A DNA stretch of 32,135 nt. It comes from CAZOGW01 sp964579415. GTDB taxonomy: Bacteria; Actinomycetota; Acidimicrobiia; Spongiisociales; UBA5794. This document shows positions 7,578-14,871 of this stretch, one piece after another. Each line of letters starts with the position of its first letter. Positions within the stretch are counted from its first letter, which is position 1. Location: contig CAZOGW010000024.1 in NCBI GenBank assembly GCA_964579415.1, positions 1 to 32,135 of the forward strand, written 5' to 3'. A program made the position numbers and the translations under genes. The notes under the pieces were generated by a model that ran no database searches, was not told the DNA's origin, and saw nothing but the letters and a program-made list of their open reading frames with translations.

Positions 7578-8717
7578 ATGCGTGCTCTTGCCTTGTCGCT
7601 GCTGATGAGCCTGCTCCCGTTCCCGGCGGGGGAGGACACGGACTGCGCCGGGATGCTGCCGCCGGTGATGGGCGCCGTGGTCGGCTGGTTCGCTCCCATC
7701 GGCGACTACGGCGGGCACTGGGGTGTCGACTTCGCCGTACCTTCCGGCACCTCCGTCGCCGCCGCCTCCCCGGGGCGGGTGACGTTTGCCGGATCGGTGG
7801 CGGGCCGCCTCTCGGTGACCCTCGACCACGGCGGGGGGGTGCGTACCTCGGTGTCGTACCTCTCGGCGATCACCGTCACCCCGGGCGCCACCGTGGCCGC
7901 CGGGGAGCGCATCGCCGCTTCCGGCGAGGGTCACGGCACCCCGGCGGTGCACTTCTCGGTCCGCCTCGGCGACAGCTACCTCGACCCCCTTGCATGGCTG
8001 GGCTGCCACCCGCCCGGACCCGGGTTGCGTCTCGTCCCTCTCGGTGACGTGCCCGGCACCTATGCTGGCTCGGGTGCGACGCGGAATCCTCGGCGGCACG
8101 TTCGACCCGCCTCACATCGCCCACCTCTTCGCCGGGGAGGCCGCCTACGGCGACCTCGGTCTCGACGTGGTCAGCTTTATCCCCACCGGCGCCCCGTGGC
8201 AGAAGGCCGGAAGCGACGTCTCCGCAGCCGTGCACCGCCAGCGCATGACCGAACTGGCCATCGAAGGCGTCCCCTACTTCGAGGTGGACGACCGCGAGGT
8301 GCGCCGCGACGGCTGGACCTACACCGCCGACACCCTGGAGACCTTCGGCCCCGACGAGGACATCACGCTGATCCTTGGCTCCGACGCCGCGTTGGGCCTC
8401 CCGACATGGCAGCGGTCCTCCGACGTGCTGGCCCGCGTCCACATCGCCGTGCTGCGCCGCCCCGGGTACGACGACTCGGCCGTGGCCGCCGTGCTCGAAC
8501 GGACTTCACACGAGTTCCTCGACGCACCCGCCGTCGACGTGTCGGCCACCACCATCCGCCGCCGCGTCAGCTCCGGGCGGAGCGTCCGCTTCATCGTCCC
8601 CGACCCGGTCCGCGTCTACATCGCGGATCACGGCCTGTACCGGTGAGACGCCCCGACTACAGCCAGTTCGCCCTTGCGGCTACAATCCCCGATCACCAGC
8701 GTCGCAGGAAGGTGTGA
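7578..8717 (+). CDS. Secreted M23 (LytM-like) peptidase-fold protein, likely catalytically impaired; 3' end unclear
   Basis: The first ~150 residues are convincing: a short signal sequence (MRALALSLLMSLLPFPAG) then an M23 domain with HWGVDFAVPSGT, AAASPGRVTFAG and VHFSVRLGDSYLDPLAWLG. Zinc ligands H and D of HxxxD and the last H of the usual HxH are present, but the first H of HxH is alanine (PAVHF), the position of the general base in LytM, so hydrolytic activity is doubtful. After about position 8030 the frame should stop but stays open for nearly 690 nt, through nadD to 8717, giving an Arg/Pro/His-rich tail typical of out-of-frame GC-rich DNA. A TGA at 8045-8047 in the -1 frame would end the protein naturally if one base is missing just upstream. 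I take the real product to be about 155 residues. Confidence 0.6.
   Translation: MRALALSLLMSLLPFPAGEDTDCAGMLPPVMGAVVGWFAPIGDYGGHWGVDFAVPSGTSVAAASPGRVTFAGSVAGRLSVTLDHGGGVRTSVSYLSAITVTPGATVAAGERIAASGEGHGTPAVHFSVRLGDSYLDPLAWLGCHPPGPGLRLVPLGDVPGTYAGSGATRNPRRHVRPASHRPPLRRGGRLRRPRSRRGQLYPHRRPVAEGRKRRLRSRAPPAHDRTGHRRRPLLRGGRPRGAPRRLDLHRRHPGDLRPRRGHHADPWLRRRVGPPDMAAVLRRAGPRPHRRAAPPRVRRLGRGRRARTDFTRVPRRTRRRRVGHHHPPPRQLRAERPLHRPRPGPRLHRGSRPVPVRRPDYSQFALAATIPDHQRRRKV
8074..8646 (+). CDS. nadD: Nicotinate-nucleotide adenylyltransferase
   Basis: A 190-residue enzyme that joins nicotinate mononucleotide and ATP to form deamido-NAD in NAD synthesis. The N-terminus carries the nucleotidyltransferase motif GGTFDPPHIAHL (the HxxH of the HIGH-like site), and the C-terminal VSATTIRRRVSSG matches the ISSTxIR ATP-binding motif, followed by VPDPVRVYI. 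Start: GTG 8074 gives VRRGILGGTFDPPH, the usual family N-terminus, and a TATGCT box (8061-8066) ends 7 nt before it, suggesting a leaderless message. The ATG at 8062 is part of that box and a less likely start. It is followed by rsfS, the order seen in many actinobacteria. Confidence 0.92.
   Translation: MRRGILGGTFDPPHIAHLFAGEAAYGDLGLDVVSFIPTGAPWQKAGSDVSAAVHRQRMTELAIEGVPYFEVDDREVRRDGWTYTADTLETFGPDEDITLILGSDAALGLPTWQRSSDVLARVHIAVLRRPGYDDSAVAAVLERTSHEFLDAPAVDVSATTIRRRVSSGRSVRFIVPDPVRVYIADHGLYR
8681..8712 (+). promoter_or_regulatory. Promoter and weak ribosome binding site of rsfS
   Basis: TACAAT at 8681-8686 is a good -10 box, identical to those before tRNA-Ala (10741) and lepA (28542). AGGAAGG at 8706-8712 lies directly before GTG 8714. 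No clear -35 box is seen. Confidence 0.5.
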
Positions 8718-9094
8718 CTATCAGCGCCGATCCGACAGCCATCACCGCTGCCGAAGCCGCTGCCGCCGCGATCGCATCGAAGAAGGGCCATTCCATCGCC
8801 CTTCTGGATGTCTCCGAACTCGTCGTACTGACCGACGTGTTCGTCATCGCCACCGGCACGTCGAACCGGCATGTCAAGACCCTCGTCGAGGAGGTCGAGT
8901 TCCAACTCAAGACCCAGCACTCCCGGCGGCCGCTCCGCCGCGAGGGCGAGGATCACTTGAAGTGGGTCCTCGTCGACTTCGGCGACTTCGTCGTGCACGT
9001 CTTCGACGAAGAGACCCGGGACTACTACGACCTGGAGCGCCTCTGGGCCGATGCCCCGCGCCTGGCGTTCGAGCCCGTGGCCGCCGAGGCGTAG
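8714..9094 (+). CDS. rsfS: Ribosomal silencing factor RsfS
   Basis: A 126-residue RsfS/Iojap protein. It binds ribosomal protein L14 and blocks joining of the 30S and 50S subunits when nutrients are short. Family blocks are visible: LLDVSELVVLTDVFVIATGTSNRHV, RREGEDHLKWVLVDFGDFVVHVFDEETRDYYDLERLW (here shortened: EGE, W-V-L-x-D-F-G-D-x-V-V-H-V-F). Length is normal. The frame is open far upstream inside nadD, but similarity begins only after GTG 8714, which has its own TACAAT promoter and an adjacent AGGAAGG. It is followed by a strong hairpin and a convergent gene. Confidence 0.92.
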   Translation: MTISADPTAITAAEAAAAAIASKKGHSIALLDVSELVVLTDVFVIATGTSNRHVKTLVEEVEFQLKTQHSRRPLRREGEDHLKWVLVDFGDFVVHVFDEETRDYYDLERLWADAPRLAFEPVAAEA

Positions 9095-9111
9095 GGACCG
9101 GCACGCGGCAA

Positions 9112-9133
9112 GGCCGCGCCCTCGGGCGCGGCC
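9112..9133. terminator. Bidirectional hairpin terminator between rsfS and the RTX gene
   Basis: A perfect inverted repeat, GGCCGCGCCC (9112-9121) and GGGCGCGGCC (9124-9133), begins 17 bp after rsfS and 16 bp beyond the convergent RTX gene's stop. It has no T-tract and may end transcription from both sides. Confidence 0.7.
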
Positions 9134-9149
9134 ATCGCCACCTGCCGGC

Positions 9150-9686
9150 TCAGCAGCTCTGCCGGGACTCGGCGGAGCAGGTGTCGTTGCCCAACCCGCC
9201 CTCGGCCCGATCGAAGCCCTTCCCGCCCGTGAGCACGTCGTTCCCGGCGTCGCCCTCCAGCTTGTCGTTGCCCTGGTTGCCCCAGAGACGGTCGTTGCCG
9301 GAGCCGCCCTCCATGTCGTCGGTGCCCTTGCCGCCGTACAACCTGTCGCTGCCGCTGTCGCCCTCGATCTTGTCCGCACCTGCCCCGCCGTAGATGACGT
9401 CGTTTCCGGAGTCGCCCTCGAGGTCGTCGTTGCCGGGTCCGCCGCAGATGGTGTCATTGCCGCCCTTGCCCTCGATCTCATCGTTGCCGGCGAGGCCGAG
9501 GATCACGTCGTTTCCCGATGTGCCTTCGATCTCGTCGTTTCCCGGCGTGCCGATGATGGTGGCCGTCTTGCCGCCACACTTGGCTCCCGCTGCGTTGACG
9601 ACAGGTGTCGCCAGGGCGAACAAGAGGACGGCGAGCAAGGCGCCGATACCCCATCTGCGGGCGTGCCGCGCCGTCATGGTTGACAT
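9150..9686 (-). CDS. Small secreted RTX (hemolysin-type calcium-binding repeat) protein
   Basis: A 178-residue protein with a Sec signal peptide (RRWGIGALLAVLLFALATPVVNA, cleavage near 32) followed almost wholly by 14 contiguous nonapeptides of the GGxGxDxUx type (residues 46-171). Such repeats bind calcium between turns and fold into a parallel beta-roll once outside the cell. Repeat endings strictly alternate: odd units end in Glu, even units in L, C, Y, Y, W, T, S. There are four cysteines: one before the repeats, one in unit 4, one in the last unit and one at the C-terminus. No enzymatic domain or type I secretion genes are present. ATG 9686 has AAGGAG a few bases upstream. Calcium binding is a family expectation; the biological role is unknown. 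Confidence 0.85.
   Translation of the reverse strand: MSTMTARHARRWGIGALLAVLLFALATPVVNAAGAKCGGKTATIIGTPGNDEIEGTSGNDVILGLAGNDEIEGKGGNDTICGGPGNDDLEGDSGNDVIYGGAGADKIEGDSGSDRLYGGKGTDDMEGGSGNDRLWGNQGNDKLEGDAGNDVLTGGKGFDRAEGGLGNDTCSAESRQSC
9174..9551 (-). repeat. Tandem RTX coding repeats (14 x 27 bp, 54-bp super-period)
   Basis: The region encodes 14 uninterrupted nine-residue RTX units. Because neighbouring units alternate in their last residue, the array also reads as seven 54-bp units. Such an array is prone to copy-number change by recombination. Confidence 0.8.
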
Positions 9687-9798
9687 GTGTGCTCCTTCCC
9701 GGAGATCGTCTCGATTGGTCCGGCAATTGATATCTCCTCGCCGGCTAACGGCGCGCTAACCGTCCGATAACGCTTGGCGCGCCGCCGGGCGGTGTGTG

Positions 9799-10650
9799 TC
9801 AGGAGGTGACGGCCCGGGCGAGAACGGCGTCGATCATCGGCTCTGTGAGCCTGCCGGTGAACGTGTTCTGCTGGCTGGGGTGGTAGCAACCGATGAGCCG
9901 GATGGGTCCTGTGGGACCGTCGAAGTCGACCTCGACGCCGTGGCCGAAGCGAGGTCGCGGCCGGGGCATGGCGATACCGTTGCGTTCCAGCGTTCCCAGC
10001 GTCGCCGACCAGGCGAAGGACCCCAACGCCACCACTACCCGCACCGTGGGCAACACCAACGCCGTCTCGCTATCGAGCCAGGCCGCACATGTGTCCCTCT
10101 CGGTGGGCGTGGGCTTGTTCGCCGGCGGCGCGCAGCGCACCGGGGCGAGGATGCGTGTGCCGATCAGGCGCTGGCCGTCACCGGCGTGGTGAGATGTCGC
10201 TTTCCCGGCGAGCCCTGCTCGGTGGAGGGCGGCGAAGATCCAGTCGCCGCTGCGATCGCCGGTGAACACCCTCCCGGTGCGGTTGCCGCCGTGCGCCGCC
10301 GGCGCCAGGCCGACCACCAGGATGCGAGGTTCGGGGTCACCCCAACCCGGGACGGGCCGGCCCCAGTAGGGCTGGTCGGCGAACGCCGCCCGCTTGGTGA
10401 CGGCGACCTCCTCCCTCCACGCCACCAGCCGGGGACAGGCACGGCACACCGAGGAGAGGGCGTCGATCCCTTCGAGCGTCGCATCCCGGGCCAGGCGCCG
10501 CACCGCGGCAGCGGTGGAGGCCACCGGAGTCGACGGTGACGCGGGGTCGCCGGGCCATCCCGAACCGGGAGCCACCGGGCTGGCGAAGCTGCCGCCGGTG
10601 ACCGGGTGGGGGAGCGGGTGGGCGTTCACGACGGCGGACGTTAGATCCAT
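9799..10650 (-). CDS. Family 5 uracil-DNA glycosylase (UdgB)
   Basis: A 283-residue base-excision repair enzyme that removes uracil and other deaminated bases from DNA. Visible features are the iron-sulfur ligands C69, C72, C173 and C188, motif GLAPAAHGGNRTGRVFTGDR (114-132) and the C-terminal HPSQQNTFTGRLT (257-269). Family 5 lacks the catalytic acidic residue of classical UDGs in the GLAPA motif, as seen here, and has broad substrate range, including hypoxanthine. The first ~50 residues are Pro/Ser-rich and not conserved, so the start is uncertain: ATG 10650 has a GAGGG close upstream; GTG 10629 (after a TAACGT box) and GTG 10503 are alternatives. Confidence 0.88.
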   Translation of the reverse strand: MDLTSAVVNAHPLPHPVTGGSFASPVAPGSGWPGDPASPSTPVASTAAAVRRLARDATLEGIDALSSVCRACPRLVAWREEVAVTKRAAFADQPYWGRPVPGWGDPEPRILVVGLAPAAHGGNRTGRVFTGDRSGDWIFAALHRAGLAGKATSHHAGDGQRLIGTRILAPVRCAPPANKPTPTERDTCAAWLDSETALVLPTVRVVVALGSFAWSATLGTLERNGIAMPRPRPRFGHGVEVDFDGPTGPIRLIGCYHPSQQNTFTGRLTEPMIDAVLARAVTS

Positions 10651-10740
10651 CGACCCTCAGGTCTGAACGGCGCCCTCCTCGGCGGCAGGTCCGAGGGTCC
10701 CGAACGCGGTCGGGCAGAACCCGTGCCTGCGTGAGCCTGA

Positions 10741-10746
10741 TACAAT
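10741..10746 (+). promoter_or_regulatory. -10 box of tRNA-Ala
   Basis: TACAAT lies 24 bp before the mature tRNA 5' end, placing the transcript start near 10753. No good -35 match is seen 17 bp upstream. Confidence 0.5.
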
Positions 10747-10769
10747 GCCGGTCGATCAGGCGATCCCGC

Positions 10770-10842
<73 letters not shown>

Positions 10843-10846
10843 CCCC

Positions 10847-10875
10847 CGAAACCCGTTGCTCAGCAACGGGTTTCG
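10847..10875 (+). terminator. Hairpin terminator after tRNA-Ala
   Basis: A 13-bp perfect stem, CGAAACCCGTTGC (10847-10859) and GCAACGGGTTTCG (10863-10875), with a 3-nt loop begins 5 nt after the tRNA. A short CTGTT follows. This is a clear intrinsic terminator shape. Confidence 0.8.
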
Positions 10876-10923
10876 CTGTTCACGGAACCGGTCGTCCAGC
10901 GCCGTGAGAGCGCCGGGTAGCCA

Positions 10924-11085
10924 TTGGCGTGTCTGCTGATCGGTGGGCGTGGTGGCGATCGCCCATGGTGCGATGCAGACGACCAAGGACCTTGACTGTC
11001 TGATGAGACGGACATGGAGCATCTGGAGCGGCTCGCCGACGCGATGCGTGAGTTGGGAGCCCGGCTCGGACGCGTTCAGGCGGTG
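10924..11085 (+). pseudogene. Decayed nucleotidyltransferase-fold gene remnant
   Basis: Fragments in two plus-strand frames line up in order with the N-terminal half of a common nucleotidyltransferase family. LLIGG (frame from 10933) is followed one base out of frame by VAIAHGAMQTTKDLDCL (about 10949-11001), then back in the first frame by MEHLERLADAMRELGARL (11014-11067). In intact relatives these form the GG, HG-x-x-R-x-TKDxD and ENLERLxxALxxLGAR segments around the catalytic metal site. Here the reading frame changes twice, stops interrupt it upstream (TAG 10918), no start codon is left and the C-terminal half is missing. It overlaps the 3' end of the YggT-like gene on the other strand. 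Location just after a tRNA gene suggests past insertion, but no attachment repeat is visible. Confidence 0.55.
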
Positions 11086-11645
11086 CTGCCCGTGCCCGGC
11101 GCCGGCGGACCGGCGGCGGTGTCGGTGTCGGTGATCGGCTGCTGAGCCGCCAGGGCCGCAGCGGCAGCCTGCTGGGCGAAGGCCTGTTGGACGGCCAACT
11201 GTTGGGCGGCGGCGTACTCGCGGGCGGCGGAGTCCTGGGCTGCGGCCCTGAGAGCGGCGATGCGCCGCTGGCGATCGTCGAGTTGACGGCCCAGCCACAG
11301 CAGCAGGGTATGGATGAGCATGGCGATCACTAGGTAGACGATGGCGGCGAACAGCAACGAGAGGTCGAGTACGGACTCGCCGGTCAGCTCCGCCGTCGGG
11401 AAGATGCCTCGGAACGGGTCCATGGAGCGGTCGGCGCTGCGATAGACCCAGGCGGCAAAGCCCGCCTCCGGGTTGGCTCCCGCCAACCGGAGGAAGAAGG
11501 CGAGCAGCAGCATGATGACGTCCACCACCACCACCACGTAGACGATCCACGTCACCACCCGGGTGCCCTTGAGGATGAACGGCGCCGGGGACTCCTCCTC
11601 GGCTCTCGCCCGGCGCTCGTATTCTTCCGACGGCCGCACTGTCAC
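11076..11645 (-). CDS. YggT-like integral membrane protein
   Basis: A protein of about 189 residues with two main hydrophobic helices, VVTWIVYVVVVVDVIMLLLAF and LDLSLLFAAIVYLVIAMLIH, separated by a loop containing GFAAWVYRSADRSMDPFRGIFP. The pattern of helix, MxPFRxxxP and a second helix resembles YggT/Ycf19 membrane proteins, whose role is poorly defined (cell division or turgor has been suggested). The C-terminal ~60 residues are Ala/Gln-rich and probably cytoplasmic coil. Start: GTG 11645 has a TAGGCT box ending 6 nt upstream; TTG 11648 is directly before it. The 3' end overlaps the nucleotidyltransferase remnant on the other strand. Confidence 0.7.
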   Translation of the reverse strand: MTVRPSEEYERRARAEEESPAPFILKGTRVVTWIVYVVVVVDVIMLLLAFFLRLAGANPEAGFAAWVYRSADRSMDPFRGIFPTAELTGESVLDLSLLFAAIVYLVIAMLIHTLLLWLGRQLDDRQRRIAALRAAAQDSAAREYAAAQQLAVQQAFAQQAAAAALAAQQPITDTDTAAGPPAPGTGSTA

Positions 11646-11708
11646 CAACCCAGCCTACCCGACCGGAGCCTTCGCCGCCGTCTTCGAGGACGAACACCGG
11701 TCGCCTTC

Positions 11709-12821
11709 TCATGCGGCCGCGGCTATCCGCTCGATCATCTCCACCAGGTTGGCTTCGTCGGTGGCGAAGTTGAAGCGGATGTGTCCCGCGCCGCCCGGCC
11801 CGTAGAGGGAGCCTTCCGACGTCGCCACCCGGGCGTGCTGTTCGAGGTGCGCTGCCGGCTGGTCCCAGCCGTATCGGCTCATGTCGATCCAAGCCAGGTA
11901 GGTGGCTGCCGGGAGAGCGAGCCGGGCATCGGGGAGGAGGTCGTGCACCAGCCGTCCCAGCAGCCGGCGGTTGGCGTCGAGCCGGGCGACGATCCCGTCG
12001 AGCCAGGGGACACCTCCGGAGTAGGCGGCGGCAGTGGCGAGGAGCCCGAAGGTGCCGACCCCGACCTTGTCGGGTGTGAAATAGTCAGACCACACCTCGG
12101 CGTCGGCGTCGCTGGTGAGCACCACCTGGGCCGCCTTCAATCCGGGGATGTTCCACGCCTTCGACGCCGCGGTGACGGTGACCACGGTGTCCGGGTCGAG
12201 CGAGGCGGCCACCACATGATCCGCACCCGGGTAGGTCAACGGTGAGTGCACCTCGTCGGCGATGACCCGCCCACCGTGTGAAGCGGCGACCGCGACGACC
12301 TGGTCCACCTCCGCGGCGGACAGGCTCCTTCCCACCGGATTCCAGGGATTGCACAGGACCACGGCGCCGGCGCCGACGGCGAACGCCCGGTCGATCCCCT
12401 CCACGTCGAGGCGCCACACGCCTTCGGCATCGACCCTTGCCGGCACCCCGATCATCTCCCGGCCGGCCCGCTCCACCATCGAGAAGAACGGGTAGTACAC
12501 CGGGGTCGGGATGATCACCGCCGACCCCGCCACCGTCAGATGCACCACCGCCCGGCGCAGCCCCTCGATGACATCGGGGGCGTGGAAGACGCGGTCCGCC
12601 TCGACGTACCACCCGTGCCGCTGCGACCAGAACCTGATGCCGGAGCTTGCCACGGCATCAAGAGCCTCCGGATAGGGGTATCCGGTGTTGCCGCTCGCCA
12701 CGGCCCGATGCAGCGCCTCCTCGATGGGCGGCGCAAGACCGAAGTCCATCTCCGCCACCCACGCCGGGAGGACATCGGGCGCGAACGAGTTCCACTTGAG
12801 CCCCGGAGGCCGGCTGGTCAT
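11709..12821 (-). CDS. PLP-dependent aminotransferase, MalY/PatB (C-S lyase) type
   Basis: A 370-residue fold-type I PLP enzyme. PatB/MalY signatures include LPAWVAEMDF near the N-terminus, CNPWNPVGRSLS, IADEVHSPLTY with the cofactor-binding Asp, and ASKAWNIPGLK with the Schiff-base lysine, plus a C-terminal FNFAT segment where the carboxylate-binding Arg lies (HIRFNFA). Members cleave C-S bonds of cystathionine-like substrates, releasing homocysteine, or act as aminotransferases; the substrate cannot be set from sequence. Start: ATG 12821 begins MTSRPPGLKWNSF, the family N-terminus; a TATCGT box ends 6 nt upstream and no Shine-Dalgarno sequence is seen. A longer reading from 12851 adds an unconserved stretch. 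Confidence 0.85.
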   Translation of the reverse strand: MTSRPPGLKWNSFAPDVLPAWVAEMDFGLAPPIEEALHRAVASGNTGYPYPEALDAVASSGIRFWSQRHGWYVEADRVFHAPDVIEGLRRAVVHLTVAGSAVIIPTPVYYPFFSMVERAGREMIGVPARVDAEGVWRLDVEGIDRAFAVGAGAVVLCNPWNPVGRSLSAAEVDQVVAVAASHGGRVIADEVHSPLTYPGADHVVAASLDPDTVVTVTAASKAWNIPGLKAAQVVLTSDADAEVWSDYFTPDKVGVGTFGLLATAAAYSGGVPWLDGIVARLDANRRLLGRLVHDLLPDARLALPAATYLAWIDMSRYGWDQPAAHLEQHARVATSEGSLYGPGGAGHIRFNFATDEANLVEMIERIAAAA

Positions 12822-12897
12822 GGTGCGACGATAGGACGTCTGCCGGCGCATCCCGGCACCGCCGGCCGTCCTGGGTGAGAGGGCGTCTGAGACGGAC

Positions 12898-12947
12898 GAC
12901 AGCCCGGGCCGGGGGCCGCATACACGGTGACCCTGGCCCGGGCTGTC
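12898..12947 (-). terminator. Hairpin terminator after the SHOCT membrane protein gene
   Basis: A 13-bp perfect inverted repeat, GACAGCCCGGGCC (12898-12910) and GGCCCGGGCTGTC (12935-12947), with a 24-nt loop lies 21 bp beyond the stop codon at 12969. Confidence 0.65.
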
Positions 12948-12968
12948 CTCTCGAACCCGATGTGGCGG

Positions 12969-13361
12969 TTAGGCCAGTGCCTTCGCCTTCAGCTTGTCGA
13001 ACTCGTCCTGGTTGATGGCGCCGTTGTCGAGAAGCTGCTTGGCCTTCTCGATCTGGCCGGCGACATCGCCTCCGCCTCCGCCGGACACGCTCCTGACGTA
13101 CTCGGCCGTCAGCTCCTGCTGGTGCTGCACCGCGGCCACGCTCCTATCCGCCATGCCACCGCCGCGCGCGATCAGGTAGACGAAGGTGCCCAGGAACGGC
13201 AGGAAGATCAGCACGATTGCCCAGACGGTCTTGGCGACGCCACCGAGGTCTCTGCTGCGGATGAGGTCGGTGATGATGCTGAAGAGCAGCATGAAGAACG
13301 CGACCCAGAGGAAGATCGCCAGGAAGAACCAGACGACGTCCCAGATGGAATCCCAACTCAT
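12969..13361 (-). CDS. Membrane protein with PLDc_N-like helices and C-terminal SHOCT domain
   Basis: A 130-residue protein. Residues about 5-60 form two transmembrane helices (VVWFFLAIFLWVAFFMLLF and AIVLIFLPFLGTFVYLIARG) of the PLDc_N / cardiolipin-synthase N-terminal type. The C-terminal ~35 residues (IEKAKQLLDNGAINQDEFDKLKAKAL) are a SHOCT motif, a short helical oligomerisation domain common on actinobacterial membrane proteins. The molecular role is unknown. ATG 13361 has AAGGAG 8 nt upstream, so the longer reading from 13457 is rejected. A TACCGT box at 13404-13409 (minus strand) would give a ~36-nt leader. Confidence 0.8.
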   Translation of the reverse strand: MSWDSIWDVVWFFLAIFLWVAFFMLLFSIITDLIRSRDLGGVAKTVWAIVLIFLPFLGTFVYLIARGGGMADRSVAAVQHQQELTAEYVRSVSGGGGGDVAGQIEKAKQLLDNGAINQDEFDKLKAKALA

Positions 13362-13464
13362 AAGCCAACTCCTTGTTGTGTATGGGGGATGATGTCCGGT
13401 GGAACGGTAACACCTGGCGACCCGGCCCCCCGGCAACGTTCCCGGCGGCGCCGCCACCCGGTCC

Positions 13465-14832
13465 TCACCCGGCCGCCAGCCGGCGCGCCGCGGCGTTGTG
13501 CCGCTCGATCAGCGCCCCAGCCTCGACCGTCACCAGTTCGCCGTCACTGACCACCGGCCGGCCGTGGACATAGGTGTGGTCGACACGGTCCGGGGCGCAC
13601 AGCAGGAGCGCCGCCACCGGGTCGTGGAGCCCGCCGGCGTAACCGATGCGGTCCAGCGACACCGCAGTGAAATCGCAGCACTTGCCCGGCTGCAGCGACC
13701 CGATGTCGTCCCGGCCCAGCACCTGAGCCGAGCCCAGCGTCGCCATCTCCAGCGCCCGGCGTGCCGGCAACAGCGGCCCGCCCCGGAGCGCCGGCGACGC
13801 CGCCAGCCGGGCCAGCAGCAGCGCCTGGCGTACCTCGGCCAGCATGTGGCTGCCGTCGTTGCTGGCCGACCCGTCGACGCCGATGCCCACCGGGACGCCG
13901 GCGGCCAGGTAGCGGGCGACCGGCGCGATGCCGGAGGCGAGCCGCATGTTGGAGGTGGGGCAGTGGGCCACCCCGGTGCCGGTGGCGCCCATGGCGGCGA
14001 TCTCGGCGTCATCGACGAACACGGCGTGGGCGTACCACACGTCGGGGCCGGCCCACCCCAGTTCCTCCATCAGCCCCACCGGGCGCACCCCGAACCGGGC
14101 GACGCAGAACTCCTCCTCGTCGAGGGTCTCGGCGACATGGGTGTGCAGGGTGAGGCCTCGATCCCGTGCCAGTTCGGCGGACTGGCGCATCAGGTCGGCG
14201 GAGACGGAGAACGGCGAGCACGGCGCCACCACCACCCGGGTCATGGCTCCCGGGGCTGCGTCGTGGAAGGCGTCGGCGACCCGTAGCGTGTCGGCGAGGA
14301 TGGCGTCCTCGGACTCCACCACCGAATCGGGCGGCAGGCCGCCGGCGGACTCGCCCAGTGACATCGACCCACGGGAGGCGTGGAGTCGCAGGCCCACCTC
14401 GGCGGCGGCGGCGATCTCGTCGTCGAGGCGCGCCCCGTTGGGGAACAGGTAGAGGTGGTCGGCGGCGGTGGTGCACCCGCTCAGCGCCAGCTCGGCAAGG
14501 GCCGTCTGTGTCGACACGAACACGTCGTCGGCGGTGAGCCGGGCCCACACCGGGTAGAGGCGGCGCAGCCAGTCGAACAACCCGACGTCCTGGGCACCGG
14601 GGAGGGCACGGGTCAGCGTCTGGTAGAAGTGGTGGTGGGTGTTGACCAGGCCGGGGACGACCACGTGGCCGGTGAGGTCGAGCAGTTCGTCGGCCTCGGT
14701 GGGTAGCTCGCCGGCGGTCCCCACCTGGCGGATGACACCGTCGACGGCGTACAGCCCCCCGCCGGGGATCTCGCTGCGCTCACCGTCCATGGTGACCAGG
14801 ACGGTGGCGTTGCGGACGAGGAGCGACGACAC
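13465..14832 (-). CDS. 8-oxoguanine deaminase
   Basis: A 455-residue amidohydrolase that matches 8-oxoguanine deaminase closely along its length. This enzyme converts 8-oxoguanine to urate and ammonia, disposing of oxidised guanine. Metal ligands are visible at H66-H68 (NTHHHF), H230/H232 and E235 (LHTHVAET), H269 (YAHAVF) and D320 (GVDGSASND). The family blocks LYLFPNGARLDDEI, ASRGSMSLGESAGGLPPDS and VVVAPCSPFSVSADLM are all present. It is cytoplasmic, with no signal peptide. Start: GTG 14832 begins VSSLLVRNATVLVT; a TAGCCT box ends 7 nt before it, suggesting a leaderless message. Downstream genes on this strand have their own -10 boxes, so it is probably monocistronic. Confidence 0.9.
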   Translation of the reverse strand: MSSLLVRNATVLVTMDGERSEIPGGGLYAVDGVIRQVGTAGELPTEADELLDLTGHVVVPGLVNTHHHFYQTLTRALPGAQDVGLFDWLRRLYPVWARLTADDVFVSTQTALAELALSGCTTAADHLYLFPNGARLDDEIAAAAEVGLRLHASRGSMSLGESAGGLPPDSVVESEDAILADTLRVADAFHDAAPGAMTRVVVAPCSPFSVSADLMRQSAELARDRGLTLHTHVAETLDEEEFCVARFGVRPVGLMEELGWAGPDVWYAHAVFVDDAEIAAMGATGTGVAHCPTSNMRLASGIAPVARYLAAGVPVGIGVDGSASNDGSHMLAEVRQALLLARLAASPALRGGPLLPARRALEMATLGSAQVLGRDDIGSLQPGKCCDFTAVSLDRIGYAGGLHDPVAALLLCAPDRVDHTYVHGRPVVSDGELVTVEAGALIERHNAAARRLAAG

Positions 14833-14871
14833 CCGGGGGAGGCTAACGCCCCGGGCCGGGTCGCCGCGGGG

